Notes: a model not told the origin generated them from the letters alone. DNA of 55,670 nt from Janibacter limosus NBRC 16128 (GCF_001570985.1 NZ_BCSS01000022.1:1-55670); one strand, 5' to 3'. Numbered from the stretch's first letter, positions 35,631-43,744 are shown. A program made the numbers and translations.

Positions 35631-37955
35631 ATGTCCCGCACCCGTCCGCAGGCTCCCGATCTGCTCGCCGCCCTGTCGGCGGGCCGCGAGGACCGCGTCC
35701 GCCATGTCGAGCACATCGCGGCGCGGCCTGCGGAGCATGCCGAGCTCCCCGACTGGGTGGCTCCTCCCCTGCGCCAGGCGCTGGCCGGGGCGGGCATCGA
35801 CCGGCTCTGGTCGCACCAGGCGCAGGCCGCGCAGACAGCCCACGACGGACAGCATGTCGTGCTCTCCACGGGGACGGCCTCGGGCAAGTCACTGGGCTAC
35901 CTCCTCCCTTCGCTCACCGCGGTGCTCGACGGGAGGTCCGCGGCCAACGGGCGGGGCGCAACCGCTCTCTACCTCTCGCCGACCAAGGCGCTGGCGGCCG
36001 ACCAGCTGGCCCGCATCCAGTCGTGGGCGGTGCCGGGCATCCGGGCAGCCACGTACGACGGCGACACCCCGATGGACGAGCGGCGCTGGATCCGCGACCA
36101 CGCGGACGTGATCCTCACCAACCCCGATCTCGTCCACCACTCGCTGCTGCCCGGGCACGAGCACTGGGCCCACGTGCTGCGGCGGTTGCGCTATGTCGTC
36201 ATCGACGAGTGCCACGTCTACCGGGGCGTCTTCGGCTCGCACGTCGCGCTGCTCCTGCGCCGGCTGCGGCGGGTGGCGCGGCGCTACGGCGCGGACCCGG
36301 TCTTCGTCCTCGCGTCGGCGACCGTCGGCGAGCCCGGCGGGCACGCGTCGCGACTCATCGGGGACGACGTCCTCGCGGTGACCCACGACGGGTCCCCGCG
36401 CGGAGCGCTGACCTTTGCCCTGTGGCAGCCGCCGGAGGACGACGAAGGGAGCCGCCGCTCCCCCACGACCGAGGCCGCCGAGCTCATGGCGCAGCTCGTG
36501 GGGAGGGATGTGCAGACGCTTGCCTTCGCCCGCTCCCGGGCGGGGGTCGAGGCACTCGCCTCCTCCGCGTCACGCCAGGTGAGCATCGTGGACGAAGGGA
36601 GGATCGCTGCCTACCGCGGCGGGTACCTCCCGGAGGAGCGCCGGATCATCGAGCGACGGTTGCGCGAGCGCGACCTGCTCGGGCTCGCCGCGACCAATGC
36701 CCTCGAGCTCGGCATCGACATCGCTGGCCTCGACGTCGTGCTCATCGCCGGGTGGCCCGGCCGCCTGGCCTCGGTCTGGCAGCAGGCCGGTCGGGCTGGC
36801 CGCGACGGGCAGGACGCTCTCGCAGTGCTGCTCGCCGCGGATGATCCTCTGGACACGTGGGTGGTCGAGCACCCGGAGGCGATCTTCGAGGCGCCCGTCG
36901 AGACGAGCGTGCTCGACCCGCACAACATCCACGTGCTCGTCCCCCACGTCGCGTGCGCCGCGGCGGAGATCCCGGTGACGATGGACGACACCCGGTGGTT
37001 CGGCGACGGGCTCGCCGGGGTGCTCGAGGTCCTCGTCGCGCGCGGGGTCCTGCGGGCCCGCCCCGGCGGGTGGTTCTGGACCCGGCCGGACCGGCCCGGG
37101 GACCATGTCTCCCTGCGCGGCATCGGTGACGTGGTGAGCATCGTCGAGGGCAGGTCCGGTCGCATCCTCGGCACGGTCGACGAGGGCTCGGCGCACGCCC
37201 AGGCCCACACCGGCGCGGTGCACGTGCACCAGGGGCGCACCTACGTCGTCACGGACCTCGACCTCGAGCAGGCGACGGCCACGGTCACCCAGGGGGATCC
37301 GGGCTGGTCGACGCACGCGCAGTCGGTCTCCTCCTTCGACATCGTCGCGGAGGACCAAGGCGTCGACCACGGACCGGTGCGGATCTCCTTCGGCCGGGTC
37401 GACGTGCGGCGTCAGGTGACGGGATTCCTCCGGCGCCTGCCGAGCGGCGAGGTCATCGGTCGGCACGACCTGGACCTGCCGGAGCGGACCCTGTCGACGA
37501 GGGCCGTCTGGTGGACGATGACACCCGAGTCGCTGGCGGCGGTGGGAGTCTCCGAGGCCGACGTCCCGGGCGCCGCCCACGCTGCCGAGCACGCCGCGAT
37601 CGGGATGCTGCCCCTGCTGGCGACCTGCGACCGGTGGGACATCGGCGGGGTCTCGACCGACCTGCACCCGCAGACGGGGCTGCCGACGATCATGGTCTAC
37701 GACGGGCATCCCGGAGGCGCAGGTTTTGCTGCTCGCGCTCACGAGCGGATCGGCCAGTGGCTGGCGATGACCCGCGAGACGATCGCCTCCTGCGGGTGCG
37801 CGGGCAGCGGCTGCCCGGCGTGTGTCGTCTCTCCCAAGTGTGGCAATGGCAACGAACCGCTCGACGCGCCGGGCGCCGTTGCGCTGCTTGACCTGCTGCT
37901 GGACTCCCTCGGTCATACAGTGAGTGGAGAAGCTCCGTCGGCGACCGCCGGCTGA
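35631..37955 (+). CDS. DEAD/DEAH-box helicase of the tad-like neighbourhood (DUF1998-type)
   Basis: 774 residues. Superfamily 2 helicase: Walker A TGTASGKS (80-87), Walker B DECH (192-195), a SAT-type motif LASAT and motif VI QQAGRAGRDG. The C-terminal ~150 residues carry a cysteine cluster (CGCAGSGCPACVVSPKCG) typical of the DUF1998/MrfA-like zinc site. It matches the 'helicase/secretion neighbourhood' helicase conserved next to tad-like genes in actinobacteria, including mycobacteria. The substrate is unknown; related proteins act in DNA repair. Start chosen at the ATG at 35631, with a leaderless-type -10. Confidence 0.9.
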   Translation: MSRTRPQAPDLLAALSAGREDRVRHVEHIAARPAEHAELPDWVAPPLRQALAGAGIDRLWSHQAQAAQTAHDGQHVVLSTGTASGKSLGYLLPSLTAVLDGRSAANGRGATALYLSPTKALAADQLARIQSWAVPGIRAATYDGDTPMDERRWIRDHADVILTNPDLVHHSLLPGHEHWAHVLRRLRYVVIDECHVYRGVFGSHVALLLRRLRRVARRYGADPVFVLASATVGEPGGHASRLIGDDVLAVTHDGSPRGALTFALWQPPEDDEGSRRSPTTEAAELMAQLVGRDVQTLAFARSRAGVEALASSASRQVSIVDEGRIAAYRGGYLPEERRIIERRLRERDLLGLAATNALELGIDIAGLDVVLIAGWPGRLASVWQQAGRAGRDGQDALAVLLAADDPLDTWVVEHPEAIFEAPVETSVLDPHNIHVLVPHVACAAAEIPVTMDDTRWFGDGLAGVLEVLVARGVLRARPGGWFWTRPDRPGDHVSLRGIGDVVSIVEGRSGRILGTVDEGSAHAQAHTGAVHVHQGRTYVVTDLDLEQATATVTQGDPGWSTHAQSVSSFDIVAEDQGVDHGPVRISFGRVDVRRQVTGFLRRLPSGEVIGRHDLDLPERTLSTRAVWWTMTPESLAAVGVSEADVPGAAHAAEHAAIGMLPLLATCDRWDIGGVSTDLHPQTGLPTIMVYDGHPGGAGFAARAHERIGQWLAMTRETIASCGCAGSGCPACVVSPKCGNGNEPLDAPGAVALLDLLLDSLGHTVSGEAPSATAG

Positions 37956-37974
37956 CGTACCCGGAAGGACTGTC

Positions 37975-38490
37975 ATGGTCATCCTCGGCCTCATCCTCGT
38001 GCTCGTCGCCCTCGCTCTCGGAGCCGCGCTGCTCATGGGCACGTCCGCGCCCGAGGTGTCCGGGCAGGACGTCGACATCCGGCTCTTCGACACCGTGACG
38101 ATCAACCTCAACCCCCTGACCCTGGTCATCGTCGGCATGCTGACGATGCTCCTGCTGTGGCTGGGCCTGGTCCTCATCAAGGCGGCCCTGACCCGCAAGG
38201 CGAAGCAGCGTCGCCTGCGCAAGGAGCAGGCGGCCGAGGCCCGCGAGCGTCAGGCCCGTCTCGAGGCTGAGCACCAGGAAGACATCGCGCAGCGTGAGCG
38301 TGAGCTCGAGGACCAGCGCACGTCCACCGAGATCGCCCGCGAGCGGGCCGAGGCCGCCGAGCGCCACGACCCGACGCTCGAGACCCAGCGCATGGACACC
38401 CGTGGTGAGGCAACCCGTCCGGTCAGGCGCGACGGCGCTGTCGACGACGCCACTCGGCCGATGCCTCGCAAGGGCGACCGCCGGCTCTGA
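37975..38490 (+). CDS. LapA-like membrane protein with coiled coil
   Basis: 171 residues. Two transmembrane segments (about 2-22 and 44-68) are followed by a long charged helix rich in Arg/Glu/Gln (about 70-130), likely a cytoplasmic coiled coil, and a basic tail. The arrangement resembles the LapA (DUF1049) type, whose role in Gram-positives is unclear. It starts 19 bp after the helicase stop with GGAAGGA upstream, so it belongs to the same transcript. Confidence 0.7.
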   Translation: MVILGLILVLVALALGAALLMGTSAPEVSGQDVDIRLFDTVTINLNPLTLVIVGMLTMLLLWLGLVLIKAALTRKAKQRRLRKEQAAEARERQARLEAEHQEDIAQRERELEDQRTSTEIARERAEAAERHDPTLETQRMDTRGEATRPVRRDGAVDDATRPMPRKGDRRL

Positions 38491-38502
38491 TCGTGGTGTG
38501 TC

Positions 38503-38537
38503 GTGAACCCGCGGATGACACTCGTCCGCGGGTTCAC
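38503..38537. terminator. Bidirectional terminator between the helicase operon and the tad-like cluster
   Basis: 13-bp perfect stem (38503-38515 with 38525-38537), 9-nt loop. One arm contains the stop codon of the converging TadE-like gene. Confidence 0.8.
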
Positions 38538-38923
38538 TGCTGCCCGCCTCCGGGCTCGGGCCCCGCTCGCGCTCTGCCCTCGGCGTGGTCGGGTCCGACA
38601 CCACCGAGACGAAGGGGGATCCCCGCCGACACGGTGACCGTCACGTCCCCGGCATCCCCGACCTCGCAGGCGAGGACCCGGACCTCGTGCAGTGCTGCGA
38701 CTCGCCCGGCTTCCGCGCACGCGGCCTCCGGGTCGAAGGCCTGCTGGAGCTGGAGCGCTCCTGCCAGTGCCGACAGGTCCGCCGCGGAGCGTGCGACGTG
38801 AGCCGCTCGCACCGCGCTGAGTACAGCCAGCGCCGCGAGGGTGATGGTCAACAGGACCGCGATGAGGCCGACGGCCGAGACCGTCGATGAGCCGCGCTCA
38901 GCGCCCGGGTCAGAGGACTGCAT
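38534..38923 (-). CDS. TadE-like protein of the helicase/secretion neighbourhood (Rv3654c-like)
   Basis: 129 residues. A short basic, Ser-rich N-terminus (GAERGSSTVSAVGL) is followed by one hydrophobic helix (about 16-45) and a small periplasm-side domain with two cysteines. It matches the small TadE/TadG-like proteins encoded last in tad-like loci. The G-S boundary before the hydrophobic helix resembles a prepilin-type processing site. It overlaps the preceding TadE gene by 14 bp. Confidence 0.72.
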   Translation of the reverse strand: MQSSDPGAERGSSTVSAVGLIAVLLTITLAALAVLSAVRAAHVARSAADLSALAGALQLQQAFDPEAACAEAGRVAALHEVRVLACEVGDAGDVTVTVSAGIPLRLGGVGPDHAEGRARAGPEPGGGQQ

Positions 38924-39293
38924 CGATCGACTCCACCCTCGCGGTGGACGAGCACGAGGTGTCCTCGGCTGCGAAGGACAGAGCAGGCGGCGCAGGACTC
39001 GTCACCGTGACCATCACGTCCTGGCCGCTGCGGGTGACCGTGAGCCGGGCGTCGGCAGGTGCCGTGCTCTCTGCTCGGCCGAGCGCCTGTGCTGAGGACT
39101 CCCCGCGAGCCAGCTCCCGGACCGCGACCCGGGCCGCATCGACGCACCGCACATGGTCGACTCCCCACGACAGGGCGGAGAGGCACAGGACGAGCACGAG
39201 GACGACGGCGGGGAAGGTGAGGGCGAGCTCGGCCGTCACCATCCCCGCGTCGTCGCCAGCTCTAGCGGATGCCGAGCGCCTCGAGGATGACAC
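38910..39293 (-). CDS. TadE-family pseudopilin (Rv3655c-like)
   Basis: 127 residues. The sequence DDAG-MVTAELAL has the prepilin-type cleavage pattern (Gly before Met, Glu at +5) followed by a hydrophobic helix (about 18-40). The mature part has two cysteines. The GTG at 39293 is chosen because the leader peptide needs it; it lies inside the end of the Flp-like pilin gene, giving a 32-bp overlap. Confidence 0.75.
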   Translation of the reverse strand: MSSSRRSASARAGDDAGMVTAELALTFPAVVLVLVLCLSALSWGVDHVRCVDAARVAVRELARGESSAQALGRAESTAPADARLTVTRSGQDVMVTVTSPAPPALSFAAEDTSCSSTARVESIDAVL

Positions 39294-39453
39294 CCGACAG
39301 GCCCGTCTTGATCGTCCCCGACTTCACGACTGCCAGCAGCACGATCGCGAAGGTGCACGCTGCGAGCGTGCCGACCGCATACTCGGCGGTGGTCATCCCC
39401 GCCTCGCACGCCAACCTGACCCGGTGGCCCCACCGGACGATGGACCTCTTCAT
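39262..39453 (-). CDS. Flp-like pilin (DUF4244)
   Basis: 63 residues. Basic leader, then CEAG-MTTAEYAVGT, a type IV prepilin-like site with Gly at -1, Glu at +5 and the following Tyr that is typical of Flp pilins, then one hydrophobic helix and a very short C-terminus. It should be the major subunit of whatever fibre or pseudopilus the tad-like machine builds. ATG start with GGGAGGAG upstream. No prepilin peptidase gene is present in the window. Confidence 0.85.
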   Translation of the reverse strand: MKRSIVRWGHRVRLACEAGMTTAEYAVGTLAACTFAIVLLAVVKSGTIKTGLSGVILEALGIR

Positions 39454-39564
39454 GGGAAGCTCCTCCCCTTGGGCGGCACCCGATGCGCCGCGGTGAGAAC
39501 CACCCTTCGCCCTGCAAGGGACCATCGCGAGCTGCTCCGCGGACCTGTGGATGCCCGCTGCGGG

Positions 39565-39586
39565 GGTTGCCCCGATGGGGACAACC
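39565..39586 (-). other. Stem-loop between tadC and the pilin gene
   Basis: A roughly 9-bp stem (GGTTGCCCC / GGGGACAACC, one bulge) with a GAT loop lies within the 163-bp gap, the only sizeable gap in the cluster. It might stop or weaken read-through from the machinery genes, or stabilise the 5' end of the pilin mRNA. No promoter is obvious in the gap. Confidence 0.4.
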
Positions 39587-39616
39587 GGACCGACCCACCG
39601 ACCCGGGAGGATCGGC

Positions 39617-40168
39617 TCACCCCAGCTGGGTCCCCACGAGTACGGCGACGATCGGCACGACGGCAGTGGCGATGAAGGCAGGCAGGAAGCACAGGCCCAG
39701 CGGGAGCACGAGCATCACTGCAGCCTTGCCGCCGGCCTCCTCCAGCCTCCGCGCCTCCGCGTCGCGCAGGCTCGTTGCCGCGTCGAGCAGGACCGATGCC
39801 GATGGTGCTCCCACAGCATCGGCCACGACGAAGGCCGTCGCCGTCGGACCCCACACACCACGGGCATAGGTCCACGCCTGGCTCATCGAGCGACCCCAAC
39901 GCAGTGCGGCCGCCACCCGACGCAGGTCCTCACCCGCACCTGCCGCAGAGACCCCGGCGACCTCCTCGAGCGCCTGGACCATGCCTCTGCCGGACTGGAG
40001 GGCCAGGGCGAGCAGCACGCTCGCGTCAGCGACTTCGTCGACGGTCAGGGCGGCGGCCGCCGGCTCGTCCACCGCCCCGGTCTCGCTCCGCAGCCACCCC
40101 ACGTGAGTGGCCTGCCCTGGCCACACGGCCACTGCCACGACCACGAGGGCGACGGCCAGCAGGCTCAC
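39617..40168 (-). CDS. TadC-like type II secretion F domain protein
   Basis: 183 residues. One N-terminal hydrophobic segment, a cytoplasmic helical T2SF domain (about 45-145, with DAEARRLEEAGGKAA), and a C-terminal hydrophobic segment (about 150-178). It forms the inner-membrane platform with TadB. GTG start overlaps the tadB stop as GTGA. The short N-terminal half is typical of these actinobacterial versions (Rv3657c-like). Confidence 0.78.
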   Translation of the reverse strand: MSLLAVALVVVAVAVWPGQATHVGWLRSETGAVDEPAAAALTVDEVADASVLLALALQSGRGMVQALEEVAGVSAAGAGEDLRRVAAALRWGRSMSQAWTYARGVWGPTATAFVVADAVGAPSASVLLDAATSLRDAEARRLEEAGGKAAVMLVLPLGLCFLPAFIATAVVPIVAVLVGTQLG

Positions 40169-40842
40169 CGGTGCACCGTGGGCGCGACGGCCCGCGCCAG
40201 CACCCAGCGGCAGATGCACCAACCGATCGCCGTGAGCACGAGACCGAGCACAGCGCAGGCCATCGTCACCGCGCTGTGCCCGTAGACCTCCCACGGGGTC
40301 AGACCGAAGGCGAAGCCAGCGAGCAGACCCACGAGGGGCAGCGCCGTGAGCATCCGCATCGTCGCCCGCGCACCCGCGGTCGAAGCCTCCAACCGCCGTC
40401 GTGCCTGCACCCTCGCCCGCAGGACCTGGGCACTCGTCGCCATCGACGGCGCCAGCGCCACCCCCAGGTCCTCGCTGAGCGCCCACGCACCTGCGACCGC
40501 GCCGAGCTCCGGATGATCCTCCGCGTGCCTGCGCCACACCTGCCCCGCTGCACCGCCCGTCGTCAGCTCCTGGTGCACCTCCTCCAGGACCGGCTGCCAC
40601 GGCCTGGGGGCCTGCGCCGAGACGACGCGCACGGCAGAGACCGGAGTCGCTCCTGACCGCAGTGCCATCGCCAGCAGGTCAGCGACCCCGGCGAGGGACT
40701 CGAGATCTTGCAACCGGCCACCCTCGGGACGCCGCCACCCGCGCCACGACGACGTTCCCCCTCCGGCCAGCCCCACGCCTGCGGCCCGTCCCGGCCACAT
40801 CAGCACCGCGACGATGATCAGGCCCACAACCGTGATCGTCAT
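40165..40842 (-). CDS. TadB-like type II secretion F domain protein
   Basis: 225 residues. N-terminal hydrophobic segment, T2SF domain with ARVQARRRLEASTAGARA before a pair of C-terminal membrane helices (about 165-215). Inner-membrane platform protein of the tad-like system (Rv3658c-like). ATG start overlaps the tadA stop as ATGA. Confidence 0.8.
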   Translation of the reverse strand: MTITVVGLIIVAVLMWPGRAAGVGLAGGGTSSWRGWRRPEGGRLQDLESLAGVADLLAMALRSGATPVSAVRVVSAQAPRPWQPVLEEVHQELTTGGAAGQVWRRHAEDHPELGAVAGAWALSEDLGVALAPSMATSAQVLRARVQARRRLEASTAGARATMRMLTALPLVGLLAGFAFGLTPWEVYGHSAVTMACAVLGLVLTAIGWCICRWVLARAVAPTVHR

Positions 40843-41876
40843 GACGTCACCACCGGCAGCGGGCCGATCGAGTCGACGACCCGCCGACCGCCCACCCGGC
40901 GCAGGTGCACCACCACCTCGAGCGCGCTGGCGACCTGCGCTCGCACGGCCTCCCGGCTCATCCCGGCGAGCGCACCGAGCGCCTCGATCCGGCTGGGCAC
41001 GTCCTCCGCGCGGTTGGCGTGGAGTGTGCCGCACCCGCCTTCGTGCCCGGTGTTGAGCGCGAGCAGGAGATCCCTGACCTCGGCGCCACGCACCTCCCCC
41101 ACGACCAGCCGGTCCGGCCGCATGCGCAGTGCCTGCCGGACGAGGTGGACCATCGTCACCTCACCCGCTCCCTCGGTGTTGGCAGAGCGTGCCTGCAAGC
41201 GCACGACGTGTGGGTGGCCGACCTGGATCTCACCCACGTCCTCGACGACGACGAGCCGCTCGTCCGCGGGGACCTCGGCGAGCAACGCGGCGAGGAGAGT
41301 GGTCTTGCCCGTGCCCGTCCCTCCGGTCACGACATAGGCCTGTCGAGCTCGCACCATCTGCCGCAACTGCTCCGCCTGCTCGAGCGTCGCCATCCCCAGA
41401 TCCACGAGCGAGGCCAGCCCGCCGCCCCGGTGACGAGGGATCCGCAGGCTGACGTGGGCCCCACCGGCGACCAGCGGCGGCAGGACCGCGTGCAGGCGGA
41501 TCCCCCGCGGCAGCAGCCCGTCCACCCACGGCTGGGCGTCATCCAGTCGACGGCCGGCCAGCGCGGACAGCCGGGTGGCGAGCCGTCGCACGGCGTCGTG
41601 GTCGCCCACCTCGACCGTGGCACGAGTGACCCCCTCGCCCCGATCGACCCACACGGAGCCGTCGCCATTGACCAAGACGTCGGTCACCCGCTCGTCGCCG
41701 ACGAGCGGCTCGAGCGGACCGAGCCCCATGAGTCCGGCCCGCAGCTCCCCCGACCGTCGCAGCGCACCGGAGCTGCCCAGCCGCACCTCCTCGGCACGGG
41801 CCACCTGGTCGATCACCTGCTCGTCGGGAGCGCGACCGGCCTGCACGTGCGCGTCAATGGCGCTCGACCACCTCAT
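40839..41876 (-). CDS. TadA/CpaF-like secretion ATPase
   Basis: 345 residues. Hexameric type II/IV secretion ATPase. Walker A GGTGTGKT (185-192), Asp-box VVVEDVGEIQ, Walker B region LVVGEVRGAE and His-box GHEGGCGTLHANR are all present, so it should be active. It powers assembly of the Flp-like pilin. It corresponds to the TIGR03819-type ATPase of the helicase/secretion neighbourhood. ATGA overlap with the upstream cpaE-like gene. Confidence 0.88.
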   Translation of the reverse strand: MRWSSAIDAHVQAGRAPDEQVIDQVARAEEVRLGSSGALRRSGELRAGLMGLGPLEPLVGDERVTDVLVNGDGSVWVDRGEGVTRATVEVGDHDAVRRLATRLSALAGRRLDDAQPWVDGLLPRGIRLHAVLPPLVAGGAHVSLRIPRHRGGGLASLVDLGMATLEQAEQLRQMVRARQAYVVTGGTGTGKTTLLAALLAEVPADERLVVVEDVGEIQVGHPHVVRLQARSANTEGAGEVTMVHLVRQALRMRPDRLVVGEVRGAEVRDLLLALNTGHEGGCGTLHANRAEDVPSRIEALGALAGMSREAVRAQVASALEVVVHLRRVGGRRVVDSIGPLPVVTS

Positions 41877-42616
41877 GACGCCAGCCCCAGGACGTGCTCG
41901 GCGAGTGCCCCGGTGGCCGGTGGCAGTGCCGCCACCAGCGATCTGGCCACCACGCCGACGGGCCCCTTGGGTCGTGGTGAGCGTCCGTGCGCCTCGTCGC
42001 GCTGTACCCCGGCGTCGTCTGCCAGGTGGTCCAGCAGCGGCAGCCCGAGATGCTCCGCTGCACGCTCGCAGACCTGCTCGGCTCGCCGGGGGCCGCGGGT
42101 GACGAGCAACGCGGAGTCACTGCGCTCCCCGAGCGTCGAGGTCCATGCCTCCCCGTCGCGCAACCAGCGCGGCCGCAACCCCACGAGGACCACGACGAGG
42201 TCCGCGAGCTCCGCCCACACCGGCGGCACCCGACCCGAGCACGGCAGGTCCACGACCACCGGCCCCAGTCCCGCCAGCCCGGTCACGACATCTCGGACGG
42301 CCGCTGGTGTCGGCCGGCGCCCTCGTACCGCGAGCGTCGGCACCGGTCCCAGCGGGAGCGCTCCCCGTAGCCGCGCGGCGTCGACCGCGCCCTCGTGCTC
42401 GGCCAGGTCGCCCCAGCGCAGGCCCTCCACGTGCTCCACCGCGACCGTGGCATCCAGGCCACCCGCACCGAAGGCGCCATCGACCAGGGTCGGCGAGCCG
42501 TCGCGGGCAAGGACGGTGGCGGTGACGGCCGCGAGGGTGGAGGTGCCCAGGCCGCCCGAGGCTGCGGTGATGACGACGACGGGATGCATGCCCTCGACCC
42601 TGCCGCCGCCCACCAT
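41873..42616 (-). CDS. CpaE-like MinD/ParA-family protein (Ssd-like)
   Basis: 247 residues. It has the deviant Walker region as TAASGGLGTSTLAA, but the P-loop Lys is replaced (GLGTST rather than GxGKS/T), and the signature Lys is also missing. This fits the CpaE-like/Ssd proteins of the helicase/secretion neighbourhood, which may localise the machine or influence septum placement. In M. tuberculosis the counterpart (Rv3660c) is called Ssd. An alternative start is the ATG at 42589. Confidence 0.75.
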   Translation of the reverse strand: MVGGGRVEGMHPVVVITAASGGLGTSTLAAVTATVLARDGSPTLVDGAFGAGGLDATVAVEHVEGLRWGDLAEHEGAVDAARLRGALPLGPVPTLAVRGRRPTPAAVRDVVTGLAGLGPVVVDLPCSGRVPPVWAELADLVVVLVGLRPRWLRDGEAWTSTLGERSDSALLVTRGPRRAEQVCERAAEHLGLPLLDHLADDAGVQRDEAHGRSPRPKGPVGVVARSLVAALPPATGALAEHVLGLAS

Positions 42617-42705
42617 GCTCCGGGGTGCGGATCAGAGGGCTGGGGACAACCCCCTTCGGCCACCTGTGCCTGTGGACGAACCGCGAAAACCGATCCAGGA
42701 AAGGG

Positions 42706-42737
42706 GACGGCCCCGGCGGGGGAGCGCCGGGGCCGTC
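42706..42737 (-). terminator. Strong stem-loop between the Fic-like and cpaE-like genes
   Basis: 13-bp perfect stem (42706-42718 with 42725-42737), 6-nt loop. It should end transcripts of the Fic-like gene before cpaE. The rest of the 247-bp gap (42617-42863) has no gene; a slightly AT-richer patch at 42795-42840 could hold a promoter I cannot define. Confidence 0.75.
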
Positions 42738-42863
42738 AACGCGCGGGCCCCGGGGGGAGGGAGCCGTGCGTTGGCCGCTCGACCCGAAGGGAGCGGCTGG
42801 AGAACAACTGTAATCGTGATTCCTGTGAGCGCAATTCGACGGGCACGCGCCTCGACGTGGCGG

Positions 42864-43718
42864 TTATCCGAGCCGCCCGGCACGCACGGACTCAGCCACG
42901 CGCCAGCCTTCCTCCGCGCCCGCCACGAGCGACTCACCACAGTGCTTCAGCCACAACGAGACGCCCGGAGCCCCGCCGTGGACATACCCGTTGAGCGAGC
43001 CGAGATAAGCCGGTCCCCCGGCGTGCCCGTGACCGGCCTCGGGGACCGCGACACCCGTCGGATCCAGCCCGGTGGCGGCGATGAGGGCACGCTCGACCGC
43101 CCGGGCCACGAGCCCGTTGCCGACGACAAAAGGGCGCACGGTGGCGATCTCCGCGTGGACGATCGACGCGACCACGAGGGCAGGAGCCTCGCTGGCGGAG
43201 CGCATCAGCTCGATGATCCCGTCCAGCCGTTGGCGCAGCTCGTCTCCGGTCGGGGCGGGTCCGAGGTCGGCGAACTCCTCGCAGCCATCCCCCTCGACAC
43301 GAGGGCGGCCGAGCTGATCGCGGTCCTGCACCAGCTGCGCTGCGGCGGCGGTGTGCAGCCGCGCGAGCGCCTGCCCGGGCGAGTGCGTCACGAGCTCACG
43401 CAGGCTCTCGCTCTCGGCCGTGGCCGCGATCGCACCGTGGATGACCCGCTCGGCCGGGTCAGGGTGCTGGCTTCGCTCCCGCGCGCCCATCATGATCTCG
43501 CGCACGATCGACGCGGTCGACCGCGCGCCGTCCAGCTCCGCGCTCGCCCACGCCCCACGGACGCGCGACTCGGCCGCAGCCTCCGGGATCCGGCGGCGCA
43601 GCGCCTCGTGCCAGCGCAGTTGGGTGCACACCTCACGGGCCTGGTCGGAGGCGTGCGCCACCTCGGGCAGCGCGGCGAGCTCGGTCAGGGCAACAACAAG
43701 CGGGCTGGAGTCGGACAC
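42864..43718 (-). CDS. Fic-domain-like protein with degenerate active site
   Basis: 284 residues. The C-terminal half has a recognisable but altered Fic motif: RPFVVGNGLVAR (195-206) in place of HPFxxGNGRxxR, so the catalytic His is Arg and the first Arg is Leu. The N-terminal SAELDG (59-64) resembles the inhibitory S/TxxxE(G/N) helix with Asp for Glu. Normal Fic proteins transfer AMP or other nucleotides to hydroxyl groups; this one is probably inactive as such or has another reaction. It is commonly found beside cpaE/tadA in actinobacteria. GTG start with TACGCT 6 nt upstream. Confidence 0.7.
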   Translation of the reverse strand: MSDSSPLVVALTELAALPEVAHASDQAREVCTQLRWHEALRRRIPEAAAESRVRGAWASAELDGARSTASIVREIMMGARERSQHPDPAERVIHGAIAATAESESLRELVTHSPGQALARLHTAAAAQLVQDRDQLGRPRVEGDGCEEFADLGPAPTGDELRQRLDGIIELMRSASEAPALVVASIVHAEIATVRPFVVGNGLVARAVERALIAATGLDPTGVAVPEAGHGHAGGPAYLGSLNGYVHGGAPGVSLWLKHCGESLVAGAEEGWRVAESVRAGRLG

Positions 43719-43724
43719 CCCGAC

Positions 43725-43730
43725 AGCGTA
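43725..43730 (-). promoter_or_regulatory. Putative leaderless -10 (TACGCT) for the Fic-like gene
   Basis: TACGCT is 6 nt before the GTG at 43718, inside a 32-bp divergent gap. Confidence 0.5.
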
Positions 43731-43738
43731 GGCCGCAC

Positions 43739-43744
43739 TAGGGT
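43739..43744 (+). promoter_or_regulatory. Putative leaderless -10 (TAGGGT) for the histidine kinase gene
   Basis: TAGGGT is 6 nt before the ATG at 43751, in the same 32-bp gap as the divergent -10. Confidence 0.55.

Noticed and set aside
36570-38222. 550-codon minus-strand frame over the helicase and LapA-like genes
   Set aside because: Arg/Asp/His-rich antisense translation without motifs; both plus-strand genes are well supported.
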